48,896 nucleotides of DNA from positions 1-48,896 of the forward strand of contig JAISMC010000066.1 in the NCBI GenBank assembly GCA_031276965.1. Direction: 5' to 3'. The position numbers and the translations under genes are program-made. A model generated the notes under the pieces. The model was not told where the DNA came from and did no database searches. It worked only from the letters and a program-made list of their open reading frames with translations. Below, piece after piece: positions 1 to 8,792 of this stretch (position 1 is its first letter; each line of letters begins with the position of its first letter). The DNA comes from Treponema sp. GTDB lineage: Bacteria; Spirochaetota; Spirochaetia; Treponematales; Breznakiellaceae.

Positions 1-437
1 ACGGAGGCTCGTTCGATAGGAAGTTTATTATACCGTCTGGTTTACTACCAAATTTTTGTAAGCGTTGCGGCCTTTGAGCCGCGGCAAGCCGCGGGGTATT
101 AAACCAGACTTTCGAATAAAGTTATCCGAAATTGAAGTTTCCGTAAAACCAAGGGTTCGCCGGCAACCGCTTGAAAACAACAAAAAACGCAGACTTCATC
201 AGGAAATCCGCGTTTTTTAGGAAACTTATTATGGGGCGCCTCTAAAAACCCCGGTTGGGTTTCCAGAGGTGCCTCGAAGAAAATCGTAATTCCTTGTAAT
301 ACAAACAATTATGGTAATACGATTTTCTCCCAGGGGTAAGAAAACCTCTAAAAACTGAAGTTTTTAGAGGTTCCCTATGATCAATGCCCCTTGGGGCTGG
401 GTATCAGACACCCACTGCGAATGACCCCTTCGGAAGA
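1..437. other. gene-free region rich in inverted repeats
   Basis: No convincing coding region lies here. The stretch holds several inverted repeats. GTCTGGTTTA at 35-44 pairs with TAAACCAGAC at 100-109. AAAAAACGC at 182-190 pairs with GCGTTTTTT at 210-218. A longer hairpin spans 235-273 and a perfect 11-bp hairpin spans 345-370. GAAAATCGTA near 279 is mirrored by TACGATTTTC near 320. The two hairpins at 235 and 345 share the arm CCTCTAAAAAC, which suggests one repeat family. The short ORFs in the region have no family-like features and are treated as noise. Confidence 0.6.
345..370 (-). terminator. intrinsic terminator after the zinc-ribbon gene
   Basis: CCTCTAAAAAC (345-355) and GTTTTTAGAGG (360-370) form a perfect 11-bp stem with a 4-nt loop. 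Read on the minus strand, the hairpin is followed by TTTTCTT. It therefore fits an intrinsic terminator about 70 bases beyond the stop of the minus-strand zinc-ribbon gene. Confidence 0.6.
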
Positions 438-1280
438 CTATTCTTCATAATCGACATTGACCTTTTCATCCTCTTCCTCGTCTTCGTCATATTCATCATC
501 GTCCATATCGTCAAGATCGGAGAGGCTGCCCGCATCTTCATTGTCGAAAAAGTCTTCCTCTCCCTGCTCGGATTCCTCGTAAAAAAGGATACGGGAACAG
601 TAGGGGCAGAAGACGATCTCCTCCCCAAGGCGGACCAGATTGGCAAATTGGGCGGGGAGTATCATGTGGCAGCCGGTACAGACCCCGCTCTTGATAGCCA
701 CAATGCCCCGGCCCATCTTATTCCTGATGATACGTTCGAACTTAAAGAGCACCTCCGGATCGAGGCCGGGGATCAGCTCCGCCTCTTCCCCGGCCAGCGC
801 CTCAAGCTGGGCTGTCTTTTCGGCTGTCTCCGCCTCAATCCCGGCCCGGCGCTCCGCCAGTTCCTGCTCCTGCTGCTCAATGAGGGCGGCGGTCTGTTTC
901 ATCTGTTCGTCCAATTCCGCCAAAACCCGTTCTTCCTTCTGGAGATCCTTCCGGTACTGCTGTTCCTTCTCGGAGGCATCCCGGATTTCTTTATCCAGGG
1001 CCTCGTATTCCCGCTGGGTATTGATCACGTCCATGTTTTTTTCGGCCCGTTCCCGGGCCTCTTCGGCCTCAGTCAGCAGGGAACGGTACTCCGTCTCCGC
1101 GGTCTTGGACCTCTCGTAGTCCTGGTTCTTCTCAATGAAGGACTTCTTCAGCCGGGCCAAAAGTTCCTCTTGGGTGATAAGAATCTTGGGGATCTCCTGA
1201 ATATTCTGTTCCAGGCTTATCTTCTGGGATAAAATATCCTGTAGTTTTCTCAGCTTTTCAAATACCTCGTCCATCGCCAT
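438..1280 (-). CDS. coiled-coil C4 zinc-ribbon protein
   Basis: A 280-residue protein. Residues about 5-170 are charged and heptad-like, which predicts a long helical hairpin or coiled coil. A C4 zinc ribbon follows with C201, C204, C225 and C228, and the protein ends in a very acidic tail (about 240-280). This is the layout of the widespread zinc-ribbon family PF02591, often annotated as a putative nucleic-acid-binding protein of unknown role. It lies just downstream of rpoD on the same strand, as in other treponemes. The ATG is preceded by AAAGGGG. A small hairpin (1305-1329) lies in its leader. A role in transcription or RNA handling is inference from the zinc ribbon and context. The acidic tail is a notable extra. 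Confidence 0.85.
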   Translation of the reverse strand: MAMDEVFEKLRKLQDILSQKISLEQNIQEIPKILITQEELLARLKKSFIEKNQDYERSKTAETEYRSLLTEAEEARERAEKNMDVINTQREYEALDKEIRDASEKEQQYRKDLQKEERVLAELDEQMKQTAALIEQQEQELAERRAGIEAETAEKTAQLEALAGEEAELIPGLDPEVLFKFERIIRNKMGRGIVAIKSGVCTGCHMILPAQFANLVRLGEEIVFCPYCSRILFYEESEQGEEDFFDNEDAGSLSDLDDMDDDEYDEDEEEDEKVNVDYEE

Positions 1281-1357
1281 GTGTGACCCCTTTCAAATTT
1301 ACGTGGAAAAATAAGCAAAACTTATTTCCCTAAATACTTTCATGGAAAAATTCAATG

Positions 1358-1394
1358 GACTCATTCGAGAACCCGGCTGGTTCTCGAATGAGTC
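1358..1394 (-). terminator. perfect 16-bp hairpin between rpoD and the zinc-ribbon gene
   Basis: GACTCATTCGAGAACC (1358-1373) and its exact complement (1379-1394) flank a 5-nt loop. On the minus strand the hairpin sits just after the rpoD stop and is followed by CATTGAATTTTTCC, a weak U-rich tract. It could be a terminator, an attenuator that lowers expression of the downstream zinc-ribbon gene, or a processing site. Confidence 0.6.
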
Positions 1395-1406
1395 TCCCGA
1401 ACAATT

Positions 1407-3161
1407 CTAATGATCCAAATAATCCTTGAGCTTCCGGCTCCGTTTGGGATGCCTGAGCCGCCTGAGAGCCTTGGCTTCAATCTGCCGTATCCGTTCCCGG
1501 GTTACATTGAAGTAGAGCCCCACTTCCTCCAGGGTGAGGGAATAGCCGTCGTCCAAACCGAAGCGCATTTTGAGAACCTCCTGCTCCCTGGCGGGCAGGG
1601 TGGAAAGCACCCCCGAAAGCTGCTCCTGAAGCAGGGTAAAGGCGGTCTGGCTTGCGGGATTTTCCACATCCTTGTCCTCAATAAAGTCTCCCAGCAGGGA
1701 ATCTTCCTCTTCCCCTATGGGCGTTTCCAGGCTGCTGGGCTCCCGGGCTACGTTCTTTACCGATTTAACTCTCTGGGCAGTCCAGCCCAGACGCTCGGCA
1801 ATTTCCTCGTCCGTGGGTTCCCGGCCCAAAACCTGCATAAGCTGCCGGGACTCCCGGATCACCTTGTTGATCTGCTCTATCATGTGGACCGGTACCCGGA
1901 TGGTCCGGGCCTGGTCGGATATGGACCGGGTGATGGCCTGCCGTATCCACCAGGTGGCGTAGGTGGAAAATTTAAATCCCTTCTGGTATTCAAACTTTTC
2001 CACCGCCTTAATAAGGCCGATATTCCCCTCCTGGACCAGATCGAAGAAATGGAGCCCCCGGTTGGTATACTTCTTTGCAATGGAAACCACCAGGCGCAGG
2101 TTAGCCTTGATAAGCCGGTCTTTGGCATTTTTCATCATGACCCGGCCCCGGTTTATCTCCTTGGCCATCTGGTTGATATTTTCGATGGATTCCTCGAACT
2201 CCGCCTCCATCTGACGGAGTTTCTTTTCCGTTACCTGGATATGCCGGATGAGCTCTTTGATTTCGTCCGAGGAAAGACCCAAATCCTCCTCAAGCCGCTC
2301 TCGTTCCTCCTTTATGGTCAGACCCCGGCCCAGTATGCGCAGTTCCTTGAGGCTTGCCACCCGGAGCCGTTTTTCAATCCGCTCCTGCTCCTTCTTGCAG
2401 CGCTTGATCTTCTTCGCCGCCTGGACAAACTTGTCGGAAAAACCGGTGATTTCCTCAGGATGGATCTCCGCATTTACTATCACCGACAAGACCCGGCGGC
2501 GTATTCCGTTCAGTTCCTTGTCCTCGTAAATATCCGCTCCCCGGATAATAAGCCGCCGCTTGATTTCCATATAGTTTTTCAGATCCCCCCCAATAAGCCG
2601 GAGGGTTTCCTTATAAAACTGATTAAGCCGGCGGCGTTCGGTCATGTATTCGGTGATTTCCTTTTTGGAGAGGGAAAGTTCCCGGGGGTCTTTCTTGGAA
2701 AAGGCCCGCTGGGCGATATGGTAAAACTCGGGAATGATCATCCCCGACTGTTTAATCACCCCCTTGATGATATTGTCCCCGCTTTCCATCTGCTTGGAGA
2801 GTTCTATTTCCTGCTCTGCGGTAAGAAGATTTTCCCGGCCTATTTCCCGGAGGTACAGTCTGATAGGATCGTCTACGGAAGACTCTTTCTCACTGTAGAC
2901 CAGCCGTTTCTTTTCGGCCCCGGCGTTCTTCCGCTGCTCCGATTCGGATTCTTCCTCACCGGAAGATTCCTCCTCGATAAGCTGGACGTTGTTGGCCTCC
3001 AGCAGAATTAAAATCTGCTCTATCTTATCGGAGTTGGTGATATGTTCGGGTAAAAAATCGGAAAGTTCGTCATAGGAAAGGGTCTTCTTTTCCCTGGCGT
3101 ATTCAATCAGCTTTACCACCGCTGGGTCTAAGACCATATCGGGCGTTCGCACTTCAGTCAT
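1407..3161 (-). CDS. rpoD: primary sigma factor RpoD (sigma-70)
   Basis: A 584-residue principal sigma factor that gives RNA polymerase its -10/-35 promoter recognition. Visible parts are an N-terminal region 1.1 (about 10-55), an acidic linker, region 1.2 ([11 protein letters not shown]), a non-conserved insert, and region 2 with the [10 protein letters not shown] and [11 protein letters not shown] motifs. Region 3 and region 4 follow, ending in a helix-turn-helix ([20 protein letters not shown]). Length is normal for the family. Its ATG overlaps the dnaG stop by 4 bases, so it is translationally coupled to primase. This is the classic macromolecular-synthesis arrangement, here without rpsU in front. 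The strong TTGACA-17-TAnnnT promoters elsewhere in the window fit a standard sigma-70. Confidence 0.97.
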   Translation of the reverse strand: MTEVRTPDMVLDPAVVKLIEYAREKKTLSYDELSDFLPEHITNSDKIEQILILLEANNVQLIEEESSGEEESESEQRKNAGAEKKRLVYSEKESSVDDPIRLYLREIGRENLLTAEQEIELSKQMESGDNIIKGVIKQSGMIIPEFYHIAQRAFSKKDPRELSLSKKEITEYMTERRRLNQFYKETLRLIGGDLKNYMEIKRRLIIRGADIYEDKELNGIRRRVLSVIVNAEIHPEEITGFSDKFVQAAKKIKRCKKEQERIEKRLRVASLKELRILGRGLTIKEERERLEEDLGLSSDEIKELIRHIQVTEKKLRQMEAEFEESIENINQMAKEINRGRVMMKNAKDRLIKANLRLVVSIAKKYTNRGLHFFDLVQEGNIGLIKAVEKFEYQKGFKFSTYATWWIRQAITRSISDQARTIRVPVHMIEQINKVIRESRQLMQVLGREPTDEEIAERLGWTAQRVKSVKNVAREPSSLETPIGEEEDSLLGDFIEDKDVENPASQTAFTLLQEQLSGVLSTLPAREQEVLKMRFGLDDGYSLTLEEVGLYFNVTRERIRQIEAKALRRLRHPKRSRKLKDYLDH

Positions 3162-5023
3162 TCGTTGACTTCCTTAAACCGGCGTAATTCGGCGTCAATA
3201 AACATTTTTTCGGAAAGAAGATCCTCAAGACCGGCCCCTTCCGGCCGGTTCCCGCTCCCCGCAATACGCAGTTCAGTTACAATCCCGGTCCGTCTGCGTT
3301 CAAGCCTCTTCTGCTTTACCCGCCTGATTCCGTCCGAGACGAGCCGTTCCGGATGTACCGAAAAGGCCCCGGCCGCCCCCCGCTGAACAACAAAATGCCG
3401 CAGGGAGATGTTGTTTATACGGGGTAAAAGATCATCGATCCCCAGTCCGCCGTTTCTGAACCACTCTTCCAGAGCTATAAACAACTCCTTTGCGTTGGGG
3501 TCCTCCAGTTCATCAATGGAAAGGGCCGAACGTAACTTGGGATACAGACCGGAATTGGCCGCCACCGCGGTAAGCAGAAAAAGCTCATCGCTCATGCGGA
3601 CAGGGCCGGTCCCGGCGGCATCAGGAAGCTCCTTTCTTGCTTCTTTCCCCGGATTACGGCCCAGGTAACGGTGATAATCATCCCGGACTGCCCGGGGGTC
3701 CGCCCCAAAAGCATCGGCAATATCCTGTACACAGGCCTCCCTGGAAACCTCAGAATCAAGGATTTCCATATAAGGAAACAAAAACGCCACAGCCCCCGCC
3801 TTACCTTCGACGCGGGAAGGATCGAACAGAGACTTACTGCGTTTTATGAAATATTCGAAATCTATTATACTATTTTTTAACCGCTTTTGCAATATTTTCA
3901 CGCCGAATCGCTTTAATATATCGGCGGGATCCTTTATTTCCTTCATTTCGGCGAGAATTTCACCGCTTCCGTCCCCTTCGGCGTCCCTCAGGCCGATTAC
4001 GGCACAGACGAGGCCGTTTTTCCGGCCCGTCAGGATAGCCTTGACCGCGGCATTTTGTCCCGCGTCGTCGGCATCGAAGATAAGATACAGCCGTTCCGCC
4101 CAGCGGCGGAGCAGCCGGGCCTGCTCATCGGTAAAGGCGGTTCCCAGGGGGGCCACGGCGTTGCTTACCCCCGCCTGATGGAGGGCTATCACGTCCATAT
4201 ACCCTTCGGCGAGGTAAACTTCTTTGGTTTTGCGGATCTCCGGCAAAGCCAGATCGATGGCAAAGAGGGTTTCCCGCTTTTTGTAAAGATCCGATTCGGC
4301 GGAATTGAGGTACTTGGGCCCCTGGGAACCGCCCGGAGGGGCCGCATCTTCCTCCAGAAAACGGCCGCCAAAGGCCACGGTCCGGCCCCGGCGGTCCGCG
4401 ATGGGAAAGATGAGCCGGTTTGCGAAGAAGGCCTGCCGGGGATAGTTTTTGGAAAAGAGACCGCTGGAACCGAGGAACTCTTCGGAATACCCCTTGGCCC
4501 GTAAAAACCGAAAAAGCCAGGACCGGTCCCGGGGGGCGTAACCCAGACGGAAACGTTCCAGCAGTTCCCTCTCTATGCCCCTGGATAAGATATATTCCAG
4601 AGCCCCCCTTCCCTCTTCCTTCTGCATGAGGAAGTGATGAAAAGTTACCGCCGCCCGGCGGTAGAGTTCCGCCAGTTCTTCCAACCGGAGGGTCCTTCCT
4701 TCATTTTTCCCCCCGGTCCCGGTATTTTCATAGATTACCTCTATACCCAGCCGTTTTGCCAGAGTTTCTACCGCTTCGGGAAAACTAAGTTTATCCATCT
4801 CCATGACAAAGTTGATAATCCCGCCGCCCTGCCCACAGCCGAAGCAGTAATACGCTTTCCGGTCCGGGTCCACCGTAAAGGAGGGGGTTTTTTCATTGTG
4901 AAAAGGACAGAGCCCCCAGTAACGGCCGCCTCGTTTTTCAAGGCGTACATAATCCCCCACCACCGCCACAGCGTCCATCTTATCATTCAGTTCCTGGATA
5001 GTGGATTCAGCAATATATGCCAT
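3158..5023 (-). CDS. dnaG: DNA primase DnaG
   Basis: A 621-residue primase that makes RNA primers at the replication fork. The N-terminal zinc-binding domain has C39, H42, C60 and C63. The RNA polymerase core follows, with a TOPRIM domain carrying [11 protein letters not shown] and FDADDAG. The C-terminal part (about 480-621) corresponds to the helicase-interaction domain. Length is normal. It is overlapped by 1 base by the mltG stop (TAATG) and overlaps rpoD by 4 bases, so mltG, dnaG and rpoD look like one transcript. The start at 5023 begins directly with a family-like N-terminus ([13 protein letters not shown]). Confidence 0.97.
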   Translation of the reverse strand: MAYIAESTIQELNDKMDAVAVVGDYVRLEKRGGRYWGLCPFHNEKTPSFTVDPDRKAYYCFGCGQGGGIINFVMEMDKLSFPEAVETLAKRLGIEVIYENTGTGGKNEGRTLRLEELAELYRRAAVTFHHFLMQKEEGRGALEYILSRGIERELLERFRLGYAPRDRSWLFRFLRAKGYSEEFLGSSGLFSKNYPRQAFFANRLIFPIADRRGRTVAFGGRFLEEDAAPPGGSQGPKYLNSAESDLYKKRETLFAIDLALPEIRKTKEVYLAEGYMDVIALHQAGVSNAVAPLGTAFTDEQARLLRRWAERLYLIFDADDAGQNAAVKAILTGRKNGLVCAVIGLRDAEGDGSGEILAEMKEIKDPADILKRFGVKILQKRLKNSIIDFEYFIKRSKSLFDPSRVEGKAGAVAFLFPYMEILDSEVSREACVQDIADAFGADPRAVRDDYHRYLGRNPGKEARKELPDAAGTGPVRMSDELFLLTAVAANSGLYPKLRSALSIDELEDPNAKELFIALEEWFRNGGLGIDDLLPRINNISLRHFVVQRGAAGAFSVHPERLVSDGIRRVKQKRLERRRTGIVTELRIAGSGNRPEGAGLEDLLSEKMFIDAELRRFKEVNE

Positions 5024-6090
5024 TAAGATCCGGCTCTCCCTTTGACATAGAGCACCCCCGCCTGGTTATGATCGTCCAGGGTCCGGGAAAAATAGTGCCG
5101 TCCCTGGGAGGGATCCACCAGGCGAAAGTAGAGGTAGTCGCTGGGGGCGGGGTTGAAGGCGGCGTTCAGGGCCACAAAGCCCGGTGCGGAAATGGGTCCC
5201 GGCGGAAGCCCCGCCCGGATATAGGTATTGTAGGGGTCCCGGATCTCAATGTCCCGGTTGTAGAGCACGTCCGGGTGGGGGCGGCCTTGAATTTCGGTAA
5301 TTACATACTCCACAGTGGCGCAGGATTGAAGGGGCATCCCAATACGGAGGCGGTTATAAAAAACCCCCGCCATACGGGGGGCCTCGTCGGCCGCCCGGTA
5401 CTCCCGTTCCACTACCGAGGCGATGGTAACCCGCTCGTTAAGCTCCCGGGAGTCCGGATGCTCTGCCTCCCCGGTAATTTCAGCAATCCGCCGGAAGAAA
5501 GTATCCGCCATGGTTTCAACAACCTGGACCGCGGGATAGGCCAGGGAAAAGAAATAGGTGTCGGGATAGAGGTAGCCTTCCATAGTTTTCCCCGGAACAT
5601 GGTAGCGATCCAGTACGGCCCGATCCGATGCGGCGGCGAGGAAATCCGCCGCCGCGCAGATCCCCGCATCCTCCAGAATAAGGGCAGTCTTCTTAAGCGT
5701 AACCCCCTCGGGGATGGTAACCCGTACCAGGGTCTGCCGCCCGGAAACAAGGACGGAACGGATCTCAAGCTGGCTTGCGGGGATGTTGAATTTGTACATC
5801 CCGGTCTTAACATACTGCCTGTCCAGGCGGTAGAGGAGATTCCAGAAGCAGCGGTTTTTGATAAGCCCCGCCGACTCAAGACGCTGTCCTACGGAGGAGG
5901 CGCTTTCCCCCTTCCGTACCTCTACCAGGGCATAGCTCCCCTCCACCGTTACCGTATCGCTGCTCCGGGGAGGCCTGCCGGGGGGGGCGTTTAAATAGAC
6001 CATAAGCCCCGTCAGAGCCGCCGCCAGGAACAGGACCGTACCCACCATAAAGCTAAGGACCCTGAACACAGTACGGATACGTTTGGGCAT
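5023..6090 (-). CDS. mltG: endolytic murein transglycosylase MltG
   Basis: A 355-residue inner-membrane protein of the MltG (YceG) family, which cleaves nascent glycan strands and helps set their length. One N-terminal membrane segment (about 10-32) is followed by a LysM-like region and the catalytic domain. The ASVVERE motif puts the likely catalytic glutamate at E228. GVFYNRLRIGMPLQS then matches the family signature. The stop overlaps the dnaG start by 1 base. The 73-residue orphan gene upstream ends 2 bases before the start. Coupling of cell-wall growth to primase and sigma-70 expression is implied by this tight packing but not proven. Confidence 0.93.
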   Translation of the reverse strand: MPKRIRTVFRVLSFMVGTVLFLAAALTGLMVYLNAPPGRPPRSSDTVTVEGSYALVEVRKGESASSVGQRLESAGLIKNRCFWNLLYRLDRQYVKTGMYKFNIPASQLEIRSVLVSGRQTLVRVTIPEGVTLKKTALILEDAGICAAADFLAAASDRAVLDRYHVPGKTMEGYLYPDTYFFSLAYPAVQVVETMADTFFRRIAEITGEAEHPDSRELNERVTIASVVEREYRAADEAPRMAGVFYNRLRIGMPLQSCATVEYVITEIQGRPHPDVLYNRDIEIRDPYNTYIRAGLPPGPISAPGFVALNAAFNPAPSDYLYFRLVDPSQGRHYFSRTLDDHNQAGVLYVKGRAGS

Positions 6091-6092
6091 TA

Positions 6093-6314
6093 CTACCTCA
6101 TCTTCGGACTTTGCGCCGGTCCGCCGGACCCTGTACGGGGCGCATAAAGCAGGTTTTCAACTTCCTGTATGGACAAATAGTTATAGAGGACCTTCTCTAT
6201 CTTCAAAAGAGCCCCCCGCTCGGAGACTGTAAGGATGGCCTCGTCCCTTTTAAGCCGGGGAAACAGGGCTATACAGTCCTTTAGCGGCAAAAAAATCCCC
6301 TCTTGCCGATCCAT
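6093..6314 (-). CDS. small conserved-looking protein of unknown function
   Basis: A 73-residue ORF that exactly fills the space between the metallohydrolase gene (1-base gap) and mltG (2-base gap). This packing argues that it is a real operon member. The protein is soluble, with mixed charge and a predicted helix-strand core (about 8-60) and a glycine/proline-rich tail. It has no cysteines or signal peptide. No strong Shine-Dalgarno precedes its ATG, so translation may depend on coupling to the upstream gene. I do not recognise its family. Confidence 0.65.
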   Translation of the reverse strand: MDRQEGIFLPLKDCIALFPRLKRDEAILTVSERGALLKIEKVLYNYLSIQEVENLLYAPRTGSGGPAQSPKMR

Positions 6315-6315
6315 G

Positions 6316-7254
6316 CTACAGGCTAATCTCCATGCCTTCCATGGCCAGGGTTATCTGTATCCCCTTAATACCCATCCGTTCCGTATACCAGCGGGCGGAC
6401 TGGAGTATGTTGAAGAGTTTACGGTCGTCATAGGCGGGATCATGGTGAAACATAATAAGATGCTTGATACCCCAATTGGCGGCAAAGTCCACCGCCAGAC
6501 TAAAGGCGCTGTGGCCCCAGTTGTATTTTTCAATGGCTTCCCCCAGGGTGTACTGGGAATCAATAACCACCAGATCCGCCTTGTCGAAAAAGGCGGTATT
6601 TTCATCGTTTTTGATAAAGTCCGCTGCGGATAATTCCGTATCCGTGGCATAGATAAAGCGGCGGCTTCCGTCGCTGACCAGGTAGGAATAGGAATCGCCG
6701 GGATGGTTCATCTTCTTAAAGGATATTGAAACGTCCCCGAAACTGACGGACCGGTCCAAATGGTGAAAAAACTTTTTGGCCCCCATGGCTTCCATATGGA
6801 TGGGGAAATAGGGAGATGTCATCTGCCCCTGGAGGGCATTTTCCAGGTTGGGCATGGGGGAATAAAAATCAAGTTTTACCGCGGGATCGTAGGACGGATT
6901 AAAAAAAGGCAGTCCCTGGAGATGATCCCAGTGAAAGTGGGAAAAGAAAATACGGTACTGGTCCGGCTTGGGCTTTTCCTTTGCCATGGCGATGCCCAGC
7001 TCCCGAATCCCCGAACCGGCGTCAAAAACAATATGTTCCCGGGGACCAATTTGAACCGAAACGCAGGGGGTATTGCCCCCGATGGTTCCAAAAAGCCAGG
7101 ACGGCAGCCCCGCCAAAAACCGTTCCCGGCTTTCGGGACTTTCAATGTCCGCCGGAGTCAAGCGCTCCAAAATGGCGGAAACTTTGTGTTTTATTTGAGA
7201 TGGCAGCTGCGGCGCCGGAAGGGAACCGCGGACACCCCAAAAACGGATGACCAT
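6316..7254 (-). CDS. metallo-beta-lactamase-fold hydrolase (PhnP/RNase Z-like branch)
   Basis: A 312-residue MBL-fold protein. It starts with the VIRFWGVRGSLPAP motif typical of a bacterial branch related to cyclic phosphodiesterases. It has the metal-binding motif HFHWDH (H106, H108, D110, H111). FIYATDTE and HLIMFHHDPAYDD supply the further metal ligands. No signal peptide is seen, so it should be cytoplasmic. Substrate is not known for this branch; a phosphodiester or cyclic nucleotide is a family-based guess. AGGGGAG precedes its ATG. The YkgJ-like gene lies 10 bases upstream and the 73-residue orphan 1 base downstream. Confidence 0.88.
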   Translation of the reverse strand: MVIRFWGVRGSLPAPQLPSQIKHKVSAILERLTPADIESPESRERFLAGLPSWLFGTIGGNTPCVSVQIGPREHIVFDAGSGIRELGIAMAKEKPKPDQYRIFFSHFHWDHLQGLPFFNPSYDPAVKLDFYSPMPNLENALQGQMTSPYFPIHMEAMGAKKFFHHLDRSVSFGDVSISFKKMNHPGDSYSYLVSDGSRRFIYATDTELSAADFIKNDENTAFFDKADLVVIDSQYTLGEAIEKYNWGHSAFSLAVDFAANWGIKHLIMFHHDPAYDDRKLFNILQSARWYTERMGIKGIQITLAMEGMEISL

Positions 7255-7264
7255 CTTCTCCCCT

Positions 7265-7717
7265 TTAGATTTTTTTAATCACCGCCGGTTCCGCCTCCTG
7301 ACTGGCGAGACACGCTTCTATGTAATCCATGCTGTATAAGGCGCCCTTATCCATACCGGGACAGGTTTCGGCGGTCCATTTCCAGGACTCGGCGGAAACC
7401 AGCACCGGCCGCCAAAAGGGAAAGGTCCTGCATTGCAGGGGACGGGCTTTGTATACCCCGCAGCCGGAGACCGTCCAAAAAACACAATCCCTGTTTCGTT
7501 TTTCCTTTAACGAAAGGCGCTCCATTCCTCCTTCCAAGCAGGGAACCCACCGGCAATAAATTTCCACAAACTCAGTGTAACCCAAACAAAGTTCCGCCGC
7601 CAGAAGATCCGCATCTTTCCGGGAAAGAAAAACAAAACCTTCCTCGTAACGGCAGCAGCTTGAACAGCGGGTACATGAAAAACGAAGCCCTTCCGCATAA
7701 AAAGGCTTTTCAGGCAT
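7265..7717 (-). CDS. YkgJ-type cysteine-cluster protein
   Basis: A 150-residue protein with the FxCTRCSSCCR signature (C15, C18, C21, C22) of the CxxCxxCC family PF03692. Later cysteines (CVF, SGCGVY and PLQCRTFPFW) complete a likely zinc or Fe-S site. The family is linked in some cases to flagellin lysine methylation (FliB-like) and otherwise uncharacterised. It is soluble with no membrane segment. GGAG precedes the ATG. It lies just downstream of the tRNA-Thr/tRNA-Tyr pair on the same strand and may be transcribed with them. Confidence 0.85.
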   Translation of the reverse strand: MPEKPFYAEGLRFSCTRCSSCCRYEEGFVFLSRKDADLLAAELCLGYTEFVEIYCRWVPCLEGGMERLSLKEKRNRDCVFWTVSGCGVYKARPLQCRTFPFWRPVLVSAESWKWTAETCPGMDKGALYSMDYIEACLASQEAEPAVIKKI

Positions 7718-7766
7718 AGCATCTCCAAAAACCGGTTAAACCCGCATTATTGGTTTTGTCAGCCTA

Positions 7767-7848
7767 TGGGGAGACAAGGATTCGAACCTTGGAAGGCTGA
7801 GCCAACAGATTTACAGTCTGCCCCCTTTGACCGCTCGGGAATCTCCCC
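7767..7848 (-). tRNA. tRNA-Tyr (GTA)
   Basis: A class II tRNA with a 7-bp acceptor stem GGGGAGA/TCTCCCC. The anticodon loop CTGTAAA gives anticodon GTA, and there is a long variable arm and a GGTTCGAATCC T-arm. CCA is not encoded. It is the second tRNA of a pair transcribed from the minus strand. Confidence 0.96.
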
Positions 7849-7893
7849 CAATTATACGCATCCCGCAGCTAACGCCCCGGTACCGGGACTGCC

Positions 7894-7967
7894 AGCCATC
7901 TCCCGGAGTCGAACCGGGGACCTCGAGATTACAAGTCACGCGCTCTAGCCGGCTGAGCTAAGATGGC
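7894..7967 (-). tRNA. tRNA-Thr (TGT)
   Basis: A 74-nt tRNA with acceptor GCCATC(T)/(A)GATGGC, D-arm TAGCTCAGCCGGCTAGAGC and anticodon loop CTTGTAA giving TGT (Thr, ACA codons). The T-arm is CCGGTTCGACTCCGG. It lies first in the minus-strand tRNA pair, 45 bases upstream of tRNA-Tyr. Confidence 0.96.
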
Positions 7968-7980
7968 GTATAGATATTGA

Positions 7981-8009
7981 ACTATACTAATAACGGGATT
8001 TCTAGTCAA
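7981..8009 (-). promoter_or_regulatory. sigma-70 promoter for the tRNA-Thr/tRNA-Tyr pair
   Basis: Minus strand TTGACT (8004-8009), exactly 17 bases, then TATAGT (7981-7986). Transcription would start about 6 bases before the mature tRNA-Thr 5' end. The -35 overlaps the stop codon of aroH, so the promoter is partly inside that gene. Confidence 0.75.
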
Positions 8010-8370
8010 TAACCCTGTCGGGCCGCAGGACTTCGGCGCCGTTCCGGTAACAGTGCCGGGGGGAACTTCCCTCTTCCATATAGGCGTGGAGCAAAACCCG
8101 GACGGTACGTTCCAGCCCCCCGGAAAACGCCGCCTCCTGAACTACAAAGAGGGCCGGATCCTCCGCCCTGCCGGAAGCCCGCAGGGCCGCGGCGGGGTTT
8201 TTAGCGTTTATATCCGGCGTTACCGAGAAGATAAGCGATACAATGTCCCCTTCGGCCAGGCCGTTCCCGGATAAAAGCTCGTCATACAGGGCTGATACCT
8301 GTCCGGCAATATCTTCCTCCTCATTGCGGCATTGAACGGCGCCCCGCAGGGCAAAGAGCCGTTTGCTCAT
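8002..8370 (-). CDS. aroH: monofunctional chorismate mutase, AroH type
   Basis: A 122-residue AroH-class chorismate mutase, which turns chorismate into prephenate for phenylalanine and tyrosine synthesis. The catalytic residues known from the Bacillus enzyme are present at matching places: R9 in LRGAV, E79 in VQEAAF, R91 in VRVLLH and Y108 in HCYRNGA. Length is normal and there is no signal peptide. Its ATG overlaps the stop of an upstream small membrane protein by 4 bases. It stands alone, with no other shikimate-pathway genes in the window. Confidence 0.93.
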   Translation of the reverse strand: MSKRLFALRGAVQCRNEEEDIAGQVSALYDELLSGNGLAEGDIVSLIFSVTPDINAKNPAAALRASGRAEDPALFVVQEAAFSGGLERTVRVLLHAYMEEGSSPRHCYRNGAEVLRPDRVID

Positions 8371-8711
8371 ACATTTCCCTCCGCTACAACGGTGATAAAA
8401 GCGGCCAGGACCGCCGCCGCCAAGCCAAAGAAACAGAAGAACAGATAAAGGGCGGCGCCGAAGAAACGGCGCCGTTTTGAAACAATGCCTCTCCAGAACT
8501 CAAGGACAAACCCCAAACAGGCGGCGGCGGCCAGAAAAAAGCCCGTAATCCGGGAAAGCCTGAGCAGAAAAAGCTGGGTCGCATCCATAAAGGCCTGGGC
8601 GGTACCTATCCCATAGAGAAAAAACGAAAAGGCGCAGAGAGAAAAAAAGAAAAATACCACCCGTTCAGCCAGTATAAACCGCAGGGGCTTCTTTTTCGGA
8701 CGGGAAATCAT
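8367..8711 (-). CDS. small three-helix membrane protein, unknown function
   Basis: A 114-residue protein with a basic N-terminus and about three membrane segments (roughly 17-40, 50-72 and 82-108), rich in phenylalanine. It overlaps aroH by 4 bases (ATGA), so the two are probably translated together. No family is recognised. A transport or envelope role would be a guess. It is divergent from the SPFH-like gene across an 81-base gap. Confidence 0.7.
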   Translation of the reverse strand: MISRPKKKPLRFILAERVVFFFFSLCAFSFFLYGIGTAQAFMDATQLFLLRLSRITGFFLAAAACLGFVLEFWRGIVSKRRRFFGAALYLFFCFFGLAAAVLAAFITVVAEGNV

Positions 8712-8792
8712 GTGCCGCTCCTATTATCTCTGGGACCGCCCCTTCCGGGGGCCTTCTTGCTAGAACCCTTTCTTTTAGTTTATCATACCGGC

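Noticed and set aside
384-1232. Long plus-strand ORF antisense to the zinc-ribbon gene
   Set aside because: It is a mirror of a real coding region with GC-rich codons, has no family features and no ribosome binding site.
1410-3011. 533-codon plus-strand ORF antisense to rpoD
   Set aside because: The minus strand encodes an unmistakable sigma factor. The antisense frame is open only because stop codons are rare in GC-rich third positions.
8712-8792. Upstream start for the SPFH-like gene
   Set aside because: It would place 27 residues ahead of the membrane anchor and crosses the best promoter candidate.
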